From an archaeon (lineage in GTDB: Archaea > Hydrothermarchaeota > Hydrothermarchaeia > JALTZZ01 > JALUTC01), in contig JALTZH010000178.1 of NCBI GenBank assembly GCA_027051265.1, positions 1-11,393 of the forward strand: DNA of 11,393 bases. Reading direction: 5' to 3'. Positions 1 to 7,499 of this stretch are shown here, one piece after another (the first letter of the stretch is position 1; every line of letters starts with the position of its first letter). The notes beneath the pieces were generated by a model, which made no database searches, was not told the DNA's origin, and saw only the letters and a program-made list of their open reading frames with translations. A program made the position numbers and the translations under genes.

Positions 1-215
1 ACGAAGAGTACTTTCATATATAATAATATAGGTTGCTTACTAAACTTTATTCTTAAAAAAATAGAACATGGAGGATAATAAATGATAACTATTGATATTT
101 AAAATTTTAATTAACTTTAATAGATATAAAGTATCATAATCAACTCGAAGCAATCTTTCTTCCAAAAATAAATGGTGCAGAAAAAGCTTTATCCTCTAAA
201 AGAAGTAACGTATAG
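1..215. other. Left-edge stretch without a sure gene
   Basis: No gene can be defended here. On the + strand a frame is open from 111 to the TAG at 213-215. Its last residues read roughly NQLEAIFLPKINGAEKALSS and onward, and its stop directly abuts the ATG at 216. It has no ATG, GTG or TTG start and is closed upstream by a TAA at 108-110, so it is either chance or the tail of a decayed or frameshifted gene. The A/T-rich stretch near 180-193 (a purine run followed by CTTTATCC) sits about 25-30 bases before 216 and could act as BRE/TATA for the next gene, but the match is weak. Confidence 0.3.
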
Positions 216-1367
216 ATGAAGATGAGTGGATTAGATGTTCTTTATAAAGATTTGAAAGAATTCTTATCCAAAGATGAGATTCAAGAACTCTATCTCAGTT
301 TATTTGAACCAAGAAAATATTTTTCAATAAGACTAAACGAGGACCTCAATAAGAATATCAGGCATGAAGTTAAAAAATATATAAATTCTTTAGGTTTTGA
401 AGTAATCGATGATCCCATATTTAATGAGCTTGTTCTAGTAAAAGTTCTTGGAAAATTTGATATAAAACCAGAACCTCATTGTAAAAACGTATTCGTAGAT
501 AAATATACAGCAGAAGCTGTTATTCAAGGAATAGATGTCTATCCACCGGGAATCTCTAAACATGATAAAGGTTTAAGAGTTGGAGATAACGTTAACATCT
601 TTGAAATAAACACAAAAAAATTCGTAGGAATAGGAGAGGTTAAGGAAAATTTCTTCAAAAGAATTAAAGGTAAAGGTGAAGCTATAAAAACCGTTGCTTC
701 GTTTTGGAAAATTCCAAATATAAAAGATTCAAAATATATATTAAATGGTTATATTTATCCTCAAAGTAGAGCTAGTGTTTATACCGTATATCTTTTAGAG
801 CCAAGAGAAAACGATAAAATTTTGGATATGTGCTCAGCTCCTGGTGGTAAATTAACATTGATTTGCAAGAAAACAAGGAACAATGCTAAAGTATATGCTT
901 TTGATAAGAGTAAAGTAAGGATTGAAAAGTTGTTGAGAAATATTAAAGCTCAAAGATGCAGAAACGTGGAGATTTATAGAGATGATTCTAGATTTATTGA
1001 TATGAAATATAAATTCGATGTAAATAAAATTCTAATCGATGCTCCATGTTCAGCAACTGGTGTAAGACCAAAGGTTTATTTAAATCTGGATGAGAAATCT
1101 TTAAAATCTATTGCAACATATCAAAGACAATTTTTAAAAACAGCAGCAAAAGTGTTAAAGAAAGGTATTATCGTATATTCTACTTGTAGTATAACCTATG
1201 AAGAAAACGAAAAAAATATAAAGTGGTTTTTAAAGGAATTCCCAGAGTTTTCTCCAAGAGATATAAAGCCAATATTTGGTGAAAAGGATTTTGAAGATAT
1301 TGGTATAAGAATATTACCAAACAAATTTGGTGATTCCGGTTATTATATTTGCGTACTGGAAAAATGA
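216..1367 (+). CDS. PUA-domain NSUN family tRNA/rRNA cytosine-C5 methyltransferase
   Basis: This is a SAM-dependent RNA m5C methyltransferase of the NOL1/NOP2/Sun group, acting in the cytoplasm on tRNA or rRNA. The 383-residue protein has an N-terminal region, then a PUA RNA-binding domain at about 90-165 (the typical PPGI stretch is at 110-113 and RVGD at 121-124), then the Rossmann methylase. SAM motif I is DMCSAPGGK at 204-212 and Asp230 is the likely ribose-binding acid. Motif IV is DAPCS with Cys278, and motif VI is STCS with Cys324; this two-cysteine pair is diagnostic of RNA m5C enzymes. The C-terminus GDSGYYICVLEK fits the family ending. ATG 216 is taken as the start; ATG 222 is possible. 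There is no clear Shine-Dalgarno. The exact target base cannot be read from the sequence (archaeal relatives include Trm4-like and rRNA enzymes). Confidence 0.93.
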   Translation: MKMSGLDVLYKDLKEFLSKDEIQELYLSLFEPRKYFSIRLNEDLNKNIRHEVKKYINSLGFEVIDDPIFNELVLVKVLGKFDIKPEPHCKNVFVDKYTAEAVIQGIDVYPPGISKHDKGLRVGDNVNIFEINTKKFVGIGEVKENFFKRIKGKGEAIKTVASFWKIPNIKDSKYILNGYIYPQSRASVYTVYLLEPRENDKILDMCSAPGGKLTLICKKTRNNAKVYAFDKSKVRIEKLLRNIKAQRCRNVEIYRDDSRFIDMKYKFDVNKILIDAPCSATGVRPKVYLNLDEKSLKSIATYQRQFLKTAAKVLKKGIIVYSTCSITYEENEKNIKWFLKEFPEFSPRDIKPIFGEKDFEDIGIRILPNKFGDSGYYICVLEK

Positions 1368-1910
1368 ACTACTTTTTATCTTTAACTGCTATGATGTTAT
1401 TTTAATGATGGAGCTATTTTTAAATTTATTAAATTTATTAAGATATTCTAATCCTAAAATTACTTCTAACTTACTTCTCGCTATGAGTAGCAAAGATTCT
1501 AATAGAAGGATGAGAATAGATTTTTGGATGCGGTTTTACTTTCGTTTGGATTACTAATAGTTGCTCGTGTACTAAATTTTGTGGATTTTAAATATTTTGG
1601 AGATGTGCACAAGCTTTCTTCTTAACGCATCATTTATATCTATCAGTGCATCGTTGGAGGTGGTCGTGTACATCACTGAGAGCATTCATTTTATAAGGGT
1701 CAAAACCTCTCTAGGCTTAATCCCGTCATTAAGGTAAGAGTTTTTCTCCAATAATTAAATATAATTTCTAAAATTTCAAAATCAGATTACTTTAAATCCT
1801 CAAATAAACGAATAGTCTACTTAAAATATAAAAAAATACTGATTTACTCGCTTCATAACATCGAGTCTGCCAATAAGACTTAACTTTTAACATTTTAGTT
1901 ATACATTTAT
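1368..1910. other. 540-bp intergenic stretch, no sure gene
   Basis: Nothing here is convincingly coding. Three things are visible. (1) On the + strand, a frame from ATG 1408 (MELFLNLLNLLRYSNPKITS and onward) runs in one phase to about 1505. A hydrophobic stretch in another phase (about 1506-1622, containing LLSFGLLIVARVLNF) continues it, as if a small membrane protein had been split by a frameshift. (2) On the - strand, 1685-1572 encodes an open 37-residue peptide starting MLSVMYTTTSNDALIDINDA. It overlaps the first candidate, so at most one is real. (3) About 1640-1740 is less AT-rich than its surroundings and holds a possible hairpin at 1697-1724. The promoter of metF must lie near 1880-1890, where only a poor TATA-like TTTTAA is seen. 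Confidence 0.4.
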
Positions 1911-2780
1911 ATGAGCAAATTTTCAAATGCCTTAAGGAAGAGACGTTTTGTAATAACTGGAGAAATAGATCCACCTAAAGAACCTATTGTTGAGGAAATA
2001 ATTAGTCAGATAGAATCTTTAAAAAACGTTGTAGTTGCTGCAAACGTAACAGATAATCCTGTTGGAATCCCTTTTGTATCAACAATTTCCGTATGCAAGA
2101 TAATGATTGAAAAAGGTCTTGAACCAATTTATCAAATAACGTGTAGAGATCGGAATAGAATAGCAATACAGAGCGATATTTTAGGATCGTATATGTTAGG
2201 TATTAGAAATATTTTAGCATTAACCGGAGATTATCCTCTCGTATATAAGGAAGCGAAACCTGTATTTGATCTGGATTCCGTACAATTAATATATTTACTC
2301 AATAGGATGAGAAAGGATAAGATCGACTTCTTCGGTAGAAAATTAAGCGTTGATCTCGATATATTTATAGGAGGAGCGCTGAATCCCAATTCAGAACCAT
2401 TAGAATTAGAAATTATGAAACTTGAAAAGAAGATAAAAGCTGGAGTGGATTTTATACAAACGCAAGTTGTGTTCGATCGAAATGTTCTGGAAAAATTAAA
2501 GGAGAAAACATCTCACCTCGATGTTCCTATTTTAATTGGTGTAACACCGTTGAAATCGGTTAAGATGGCAGAATATTTCCTACAAAACGTTCCTGGTATT
2601 AGAATACCAAAGGAATTGATAGATAGATTGAAGAGTTCTAAAAATAAAATTGAAACAGCAATACAGATCGCATCAGAAATAATTAAAGAGGCATATGAAT
2701 TAAAATTTGCGGGTGTTCATATCATGCCTGTCGGAATGCATGGTTATGTAAAGGAAATGATTAGTAGAGCAGGTATTTGA
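1911..2780 (+). CDS. metF: Methylenetetrahydrofolate reductase (MetF type)
   Basis: A TIM-barrel flavoprotein that reduces a methylene-tetrahydrofolate-type C1 carrier to the methyl form. The length of 289 residues is that of short bacterial and archaeal MetF. Family signatures are in order: TGEIDPP at 16-22 with the conserved acid Glu18, LTGDYP at 104-109 with Asp107, VDFIQTQVVFD at 179-189 with Gln185 in the place of the substrate-binding Gln, and GVHIMPVG at 268-275. The start is the ATG at 1911, close after A/T-rich DNA and without a Shine-Dalgarno. The gene stands alone on its strand and converges on the DP2 gene with a 7-bp gap. No MetV-like zinc partner or methionine synthase is in the window, so the electron donor and methyl acceptor are unknown. 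The nearby cobalamin genes make corrinoid-dependent methyl transfer a reasonable inference only. Confidence 0.9.
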   Translation: MSKFSNALRKRRFVITGEIDPPKEPIVEEIISQIESLKNVVVAANVTDNPVGIPFVSTISVCKIMIEKGLEPIYQITCRDRNRIAIQSDILGSYMLGIRNILALTGDYPLVYKEAKPVFDLDSVQLIYLLNRMRKDKIDFFGRKLSVDLDIFIGGALNPNSEPLELEIMKLEKKIKAGVDFIQTQVVFDRNVLEKLKEKTSHLDVPILIGVTPLKSVKMAEYFLQNVPGIRIPKELIDRLKSSKNKIETAIQIASEIIKEAYELKFAGVHIMPVGMHGYVKEMISRAGI

Positions 2781-2787
2781 AAAAATA

Positions 2788-5700
2788 TTAACCGTTATTT
2801 TGGTTTTTAATCTTGTTAAATATTACATCCAATCCTTTATTTTCTGAGCTACCGAACATTTGTTCTATATTCTTTATCATTATCTCAATTCTCTGCTTCA
2901 AATATTCATCCATTACATATTTTGAATTGATATCCAATATTATGTTTAAATATTTTTCAACAGCGCCTCTAGAAACAGTTAATACAAGATTTCCTCCACA
3001 TATACATTTACCTAACAGTGGTATTCTCCTATATATCTTATTGCAACTCGTGCATCTAAAGCTTTGAGTTGAAAAGCTTCTAAGGTTTCCTAAAACATCT
3101 CTTATAAAATGGGATTCTATCAATCTTTTAGCAACATCTTCTTCATTACATGCTTTTATTTTTGATGCGAGTAATAACTGTTTCTTAACCTTATCTTCCA
3201 TTTTACTGAGTTTCTTATACATAGTTACGATTGGTCCGTTTGTAATATTTTCACATTCATGTGTATACATTAATCTCCTGAATTGTTCCTCTTTCCCTAA
3301 TCTTTTAGATACGTTATCTATCAAACTTTCAATATCTGAAGGTTTTGGAAATTCATAGGTTTTTAAATAAAATTCTAATGGATATATTTCACATGTATCT
3401 AATTTATGAACCTCATCATCAACCTCTATTGGGTTTATTCTGGTATTTATTACTAGAGGAGCATCCATTCTTCCACCTCTTGTACTTGGTAGGAATTCTT
3501 TTGAGAAGTTTAAAAATGCATCTAATAGAAGAATTACCGAATCTTCATCACCATCACAGTTTGATGTCAGGATATCATTTACAAAGAGATTATGATGAGG
3601 TTTAGTATTTAATGAGTAAATATATCTGTCATAATATTTTATTACTTCGACATCTTTAACTTTAACGAATTCAATTCCATTGGAATTATATTTTAGCATT
3701 GTATCGTTTTTCTTCACATCTAATGATATTTTTCTTATAACTTTACCATCGTTCCATATAATCACAGGATGATCATACGTTGTAACGAGAGTACTTCCAT
3801 CCGAAAGTATAATCTTAACCAAATGGTTTGGTGCATTCATTTTAATAACCTCATCAATTTCAGCCAACACTATTTTGGAACGTTTTGGATCGTATGAATA
3901 AACTTTTATATCTTTTTTAGCCTTCTTTTTTACATACGCATTCTTATCGTAAACTTCATGCTCAAAGAAATTCTCATACAATTCCTGAATCTTTATCTTC
4001 ATTTTTTTATTCTCTATATTTACAAGAATCTCAGCCTCTCCAGGGAAACAATTCCTTCTTTTAGCAGCATGCCAATATGGATGAGCAAAGCATCCTTGGA
4101 CTTTTGTGTATCCTATTATTCTACCCACTATTCCACAAGAAGTATGAGGTGCCAATCCTATTACGAGATGTCCTATCAAATCTTCTTTTCTTTTAGCATT
4201 ATAAAATGGCTCTAAACCATAAACTTTTACAAGGAGTTCATCTACGAATTTAGATACTTTATATAAATATTCCAAACAATCTTCAGAAACAATTATATCC
4301 TGAGGCAACAATTCTAATATTTGATTTTCATCACGTAACTCGTTTCCATAAATATCTCTCTCATAACCCAATTCTCTAAGTTTATCTACCGATACATTAA
4401 TCTCTTTTGGTTTAAAATGCGTAAGTGGTATGTTTGTCATATCATATCTACATGTTCCATCTTTAAATACGTAGAGACCGTATTTACTTCTCAATATACC
4501 TTTTTCAAGAATCTCAGGAACTTTATTCTTAGATGTAAGTCCTATTACTCCCTTTATTTCTCCTCCAAAACTACCAACTCTCTTTATTGCTTGGGATAAT
4601 AACTTCTCTATCTCAATAGCTCTTTTACTATAGTATATTTTATCTATATTACAATTACATTCCGTTCCTTTACATCTTGGACAAATTCCTTCCAGTATTG
4701 TTTCCGAACCACATTGCTCACAAATAATGAAATATGTATATCTATTACAATTTTTACAATATCTGTTTACGATTTCCACATAAATTTTCTTCTTTTCAGC
4801 TGCTTTTCTAACACTTCTTGTCCTACCGCCGTAGTTTGATAGGGGAAAAAGAACATTAACCGGTGGCTGCATTTTTCTTGCATCAGATTTTTCAGGTCTA
4901 CCCATTCTAGCACCAATATAAAACAATGCTTTTGGTCTAACTTTAATGAACCTGTTCACGAGTTCCAATGAATCTTTGGCTTTATTATATTCTTTTTCAA
5001 ATCTTGATAGGTTGAAATCCCATATACCCAAAGCATATAATAGAGGAAGATAATCCTCGATTATTATCTCGTTATCTTTTACAATATGTGGAACCAATAA
5101 ATCTTCAAGAATTCTCTTCTCCTTTTTAGATAGTTTAACGTGAAGTTTTCCATTTATTATCTTACCACTAACTAAATATCGTGCTAATAACTTTAAATCT
5201 TCCTTTTTAACCTCGTTGTAATTGTAAGTATATCTAGGATGAAGAGGGATATTCAACATCAAAGATATCTCAACCGCTTCTTTGGAAGATGGTATGTTTC
5301 TTAAGTTTAGATATTTTTCATATTTGGCATAAATTTCTTTAGATTGCTTCTTCAAAGCTTCTCGAAGCTCTTGTACCCAAAATTCTTCAACATAACCAGT
5401 AGGCAATAAAATATGATTGTTTTGAATAAACTCACCTACAGCTATTAATATATCTCCAAGGAAAAGTATTTCATCGACATCGTTCTTTATTTTATCGGCA
5501 TCCTTTTCTACTCTTATTACGGAACCATCCTTTAATCTAACAACCGGTGGTTCAATAGTATCACATACAGTTACAACTCCTGCTTTTCCCGGACGTTCTA
5601 ATTTTATTTGAGTTCCTAATGCTATAAATCCATCGAGTAATATAAGGGTTGAAGGATGTAAAGCAACAGCAGCTAATCCAGATGTTCTAGTTCTACCATA

Positions 5701-6642
5701 CCTAAGTCTAAAACCACCTTTTCTCGATGGATGACATAACACTGGCCTTCCAGCAACAATTTCTTTCAAATATTTATCATCCGGTAGGATTTCGATCTCT
5801 TTTTCTTCTTCAACTTCTTCCTTAACTAAATTTTTAAGCCATTCCCATCCATCAAGTTTAAACTTTTCAACGAATTTTATAAGCTTCTTAGCCTTTTGTA
5901 AGATACCTTCAGCTATAACTAATAGTGCTCCTCCTCTTATTTTATTCGTTTCAATTCGATCTAAATCTCTGTAACCGGAGACTTCAACATCTTCCGTAGC
6001 TTCACCAGTTATTTCTACTGGAATATTTTTTATAACTGTCCTTATTTCATCAGCATCAGGTTTATATTGCAATCTACCAACTTCCTGAAAATAAATTTCA
6101 AATTCCTCAACAAACCTTTCTATTTCCTCTTCAGTTGGTTTATAACGATCGAGACCAATTTCTCGTCTTAATATGTCAGCGAATAGTACACTTAACGCCT
6201 GCGCTGTCCCACCAGCTGATCTTATTGGACCAGCATAGTATACTGCCAAATATTTAGTTCCATCAAAATTTTTCTTTATTTTAACCTTAACTATTCCTTC
6301 TATAGGAGCAGAGACAACACCTTCCGTCACTATTGCTAACGCAACTCTTAAAGCCTTGTCGAGTTTTTCCTCGAGATTATCTCCGTTATATTTGTTTAAA
6401 ATTTCCTTTGCAACTTCCATTGCAAGTTCTATTCTTGAGAGATTTTTCAATTCTTTTTCTTTAATTATTTTTGCAACACCTTTAATATTTAACAAACCTT
6501 CAACTCTTGATGCTAGATCTCTAGCTATAGAAATATCAACATCTAAACTTGCATCAAATCCTAATTTTCTTGCTCTACTTGCAAGTTCGTAGCATCTGTT
6601 TATATAATCTTCCAATTGTTTGAAATAAGAATTAATTTCCAT
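2788..6642 (-). CDS. polC: DNA polymerase D large (catalytic) subunit DP2, with intein
   Basis: Catalytic subunit of replicative DNA polymerase D, which works with the exonuclease subunit DP1 (not in the window). The precursor has 1284 residues; removing the intein (865-1028) leaves 1120, close to intein-free archaeal DP2 proteins. Recognisable blocks in order: YYAGPIRSAGGTAQALSVLF in the N-terminal third, the GRTRTSGLAAVALHP block, RMGRPEKSDARKMQPP, a Cys-rich zinc segment at about 628-666, and the active-site stretch HPYWHAAKRRN/CDGDED. Asp1030 and Asp1032 of the precursor (866 and 868 when spliced) are the expected metal-binding acids. A second zinc site has CxxC at 1197/1200 and CxC at 1213/1215. 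The ATG at 6642 is chosen because the N-terminus matches the family and a TATA-like element lies 25-34 bases upstream. Polymerase activity should depend on splicing, because the intein splits the catalytic motif. Confidence 0.96.
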   Translation of the reverse strand: MEINSYFKQLEDYINRCYELASRARKLGFDASLDVDISIARDLASRVEGLLNIKGVAKIIKEKELKNLSRIELAMEVAKEILNKYNGDNLEEKLDKALRVALAIVTEGVVSAPIEGIVKVKIKKNFDGTKYLAVYYAGPIRSAGGTAQALSVLFADILRREIGLDRYKPTEEEIERFVEEFEIYFQEVGRLQYKPDADEIRTVIKNIPVEITGEATEDVEVSGYRDLDRIETNKIRGGALLVIAEGILQKAKKLIKFVEKFKLDGWEWLKNLVKEEVEEEKEIEILPDDKYLKEIVAGRPVLCHPSRKGGFRLRYGRTRTSGLAAVALHPSTLILLDGFIALGTQIKLERPGKAGVVTVCDTIEPPVVRLKDGSVIRVEKDADKIKNDVDEILFLGDILIAVGEFIQNNHILLPTGYVEEFWVQELREALKKQSKEIYAKYEKYLNLRNIPSSKEAVEISLMLNIPLHPRYTYNYNEVKKEDLKLLARYLVSGKIINGKLHVKLSKKEKRILEDLLVPHIVKDNEIIIEDYLPLLYALGIWDFNLSRFEKEYNKAKDSLELVNRFIKVRPKALFYIGARMGRPEKSDARKMQPPVNVLFPLSNYGGRTRSVRKAAEKKKIYVEIVNRYCKNCNRYTYFIICEQCGSETILEGICPRCKGTECNCNIDKIYYSKRAIEIEKLLSQAIKRVGSFGGEIKGVIGLTSKNKVPEILEKGILRSKYGLYVFKDGTCRYDMTNIPLTHFKPKEINVSVDKLRELGYERDIYGNELRDENQILELLPQDIIVSEDCLEYLYKVSKFVDELLVKVYGLEPFYNAKRKEDLIGHLVIGLAPHTSCGIVGRIIGYTKVQGCFAHPYWHAAKRRNCFPGEAEILVNIENKKMKIKIQELYENFFEHEVYDKNAYVKKKAKKDIKVYSYDPKRSKIVLAEIDEVIKMNAPNHLVKIILSDGSTLVTTYDHPVIIWNDGKVIRKISLDVKKNDTMLKYNSNGIEFVKVKDVEVIKYYDRYIYSLNTKPHHNLFVNDILTSNCDGDEDSVILLLDAFLNFSKEFLPSTRGGRMDAPLVINTRINPIEVDDEVHKLDTCEIYPLEFYLKTYEFPKPSDIESLIDNVSKRLGKEEQFRRLMYTHECENITNGPIVTMYKKLSKMEDKVKKQLLLASKIKACNEEDVAKRLIESHFIRDVLGNLRSFSTQSFRCTSCNKIYRRIPLLGKCICGGNLVLTVSRGAVEKYLNIILDINSKYVMDEYLKQRIEIMIKNIEQMFGSSENKGLDVIFNKIKNQNNG
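3559..4050 (-). mobile_element. Mini-intein in the DP2 active site
   Basis: A 164-residue protein-splicing element, in frame, inserted between Asn864 and the Cys that begins CDGDED. Block A is CFPGEAEILV, with Cys1 as nucleophile. Block B is GSTLVTTYDH, with the TxxH pair Thr91 and His94 (intein numbering). Block F is YIYSLNTKPHHNLFVN and block G is ILTSN, followed by Cys(+1). No LAGLIDADG homing endonuclease is present; the stretch between blocks B and F is only about 50 residues. The penultimate residue is Ser163 rather than the usual His, and the block F position that is usually Asp (in a YDL context) is Ser146. Mini-inteins are known from Pyrococcus PolII genes at this motif (family knowledge, not checked). 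The base composition looks like the host gene, so the insertion is probably old. Confidence 0.93.
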
Positions 6643-6666
6643 AAATATTTAGTTTAACTTAAAATA

Positions 6667-6676
6667 CATTATAAAC
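6667..6676 (-). promoter_or_regulatory. Putative TATA box of the DP2 gene
   Basis: On the minus strand the sequence reads GTTTATAATG, centred about 30 bases before the ATG at 6642. That spacing is expected for an archaeal promoter giving a leaderless or nearly leaderless mRNA, and no Shine-Dalgarno is seen before the start. It is a sequence match only; the region is A/T-rich, so chance matches are common. Confidence 0.4.
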
Positions 6677-6783
6677 ATATGATATTTTTGATGAGATTGC
6701 TCTCAAATTAAAGGTAAAGCTTGAGGTTTTTGGTATTTGAAATTTTTGCTATGTTAAATTATTTCACTTTGAAAGTAAATTAA

Positions 6784-7356
6784 TTATATAATAGCAACAA
6801 TGACTAAATTTGATTCGATTTTTGATGTATATATAGGCTTAAATATTCTTTCATTACTATATCCCAAGTTTTCCAAAACATATACATTTTTTCCAAAATC
6901 TTTAGCAACTCTTATTAAAGATCTTAAATCAATTCTTTTTGATCCAAGAATTAATACTTTTCTATTAAGCTTCAGTGCGGAAATTATCTCATCTATACTT
7001 TTAATTCTCGAATGAAAATCAAAGACTATTGTTTCACATAAATCAATCTTTAATCTAGCCAATGCTAGTTGTACTGATGATACGCCAGGTATTATTTCAA
7101 CTTCATATTCAGAATACATGGAACCCAATCCAGAGACCATTGGATCTCCAGTGGATAATATTATCGAATCCTTACTTAAATCTTCTGGATTGAAATTTTT
7201 AAAATCCTTTATAACATGAATGTTTCCTTTTATATAATGTTTAGCAAGATCAATAGCTCTTTTACTTCCATAAACATTTTTAGCTTTAGTTATTAGATTT
7301 TTGGCTATCTCCGTTATATATCCGGGAGCAGGTCCAACACCTATAATTTTTACCAT
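6784..7356 (-). CDS. cbiE: Cobalt-precorrin-7 C5-methyltransferase CbiE
   Basis: A SAM-dependent tetrapyrrole methylase of cobalamin biosynthesis that methylates C5 of the corrin precursor. The 190-residue protein carries the family pattern: GVGPAPGY at 6-13, GSKR at 30-33, STGDPMVSGLG at 68-78, IPGVSSVQLALARL at 89-102, and ENLGYSNERI at 162-171. The GSKRA and SSVQLALAR features separate CbiE from other cobalamin methylases. In many organisms CbiE is fused to or next to CbiT (C15 methylase/decarboxylase); here there is no CbiT domain and no cbiT in the window. The gene is transcribed away from cbiL and preceded by a leader that may fold (see 7369-7436). A 46-codon reading frame ends 2 bp before its ATG. 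Confidence 0.92.
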   Translation of the reverse strand: MVKIIGVGPAPGYITEIAKNLITKAKNVYGSKRAIDLAKHYIKGNIHVIKDFKNFNPEDLSKDSIILSTGDPMVSGLGSMYSEYEVEIIPGVSSVQLALARLKIDLCETIVFDFHSRIKSIDEIISALKLNRKVLILGSKRIDLRSLIRVAKDFGKNVYVLENLGYSNERIFKPIYTSKIESNLVIVAII

Positions 7357-7358
7357 AA

Positions 7359-7499
7359 TTATTTAACGTTGAGGTAATACTGGAATTTACCACTCAATTC
7401 CTCTAAGCCTACTTCGTCACCGATTCGGCTTGAGGATTTTGCCATCAACATCTCCCAATTAACTCTTGCTTTGAAAAATATGGCTTTCCTTAGCGACAT
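7359..7499 (-). CDS. Possible 46-codon leader ORF ahead of cbiE
   Basis: An ATG at 7499-7497 opens a frame of 46 codons beginning MSLRKAIFFKARVNW and ending LSGKFQYYLNVK. It stops with TAA at 7361-7359, only 2 bp before the cbiE ATG. The spacing would suit translational coupling, and an A/T-rich TATA-like TAATAATAAA lies about 30-40 bases upstream. I recognise no protein family. Its codons end in G or C more often (about 21 of 46) than in the genes around it. It overlaps the predicted RNA hairpins at 7369-7436, so the open frame may only reflect a less AT-rich RNA leader. Leader peptide, small unknown protein and non-coding RNA all remain possible. Confidence 0.25.
   Translation of the reverse strand: MSLRKAIFFKARVNWEMLMAKSSSRIGDEVGLEELSGKFQYYLNVK
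7362..7370 (-). promoter_or_regulatory. AACGTTAAA element directly before cbiE
   Basis: On the minus strand AACGTTAAA ends 5 bases before the cbiE ATG. The same nine bases, in the same orientation relative to the gene, lie 15 bases before the cbiL ATG, where they form part of a perfect palindrome. A shared operator half-site or shared mRNA element of the two divergent cobalamin units is a possible reading. Confidence 0.3.
7369..7436 (-). ncRNA. Predicted structured RNA leader of cbiE (two hairpins)
   Basis: Read on the minus strand, two adjacent hairpins can be drawn. Hairpin 1 spans 7436-7399: the 5' arm UCCUCAAGCC (7436-7427) pairs with GGCUUAGAGGA (7409-7399), 10 bp with one bulged A. The inner part reads GAA-UCG-GUGA-CGA-AGUA: a GNRA-type tetraloop on a 3-bp stem, closed by an internal loop GAA/AGUA, the consensus of the bulged-G (loop E) motif. 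Hairpin 2 spans 7397-7369: UUGAG pairs with CUCAA and GUAA with UUAC, with a 2-base bulge and a 9-base loop. An alternative pairing GGAAUU/AAUUCC (7401-7396 with 7387-7382) would break both. The element ends 12 bases before the cbiE ATG. The pairing was found by eye; no known riboswitch class was recognised. Confidence 0.4.

Noticed and set aside
1640-1690. Box C/D guide RNA on the minus strand (GUGAUGU followed by CUGA)
   Set aside because: Only one imperfect C box and one D box, wrong spacing for the archaeal C-D'-C'-D layout, and no final D box.
1690-1730. tRNA T-arm-like GGGTCAAAACCT
   Set aside because: The stem and 7-base loop do not form and no acceptor, anticodon or D arm is present.
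1792-1974. 60-codon minus-strand frame across the metF start
   Set aside because: Overlaps the conserved N-terminus of MetF and has no recognisable features.
6643-6783. Hairpin CUCAA/UUGAG around 6702-6725 as a terminator or RNA gene
   Set aside because: Only 5 bp with a 14-base loop in A/T-rich DNA; not distinguishable from chance.
7369-7436. 5S rRNA or 23S fragment, because of the loop E-like motif
   Set aside because: In 5S rRNA and in the sarcin-ricin loop the AGUA strand comes before the GAA strand; here the order is reversed and no flanking rRNA sequence is present.
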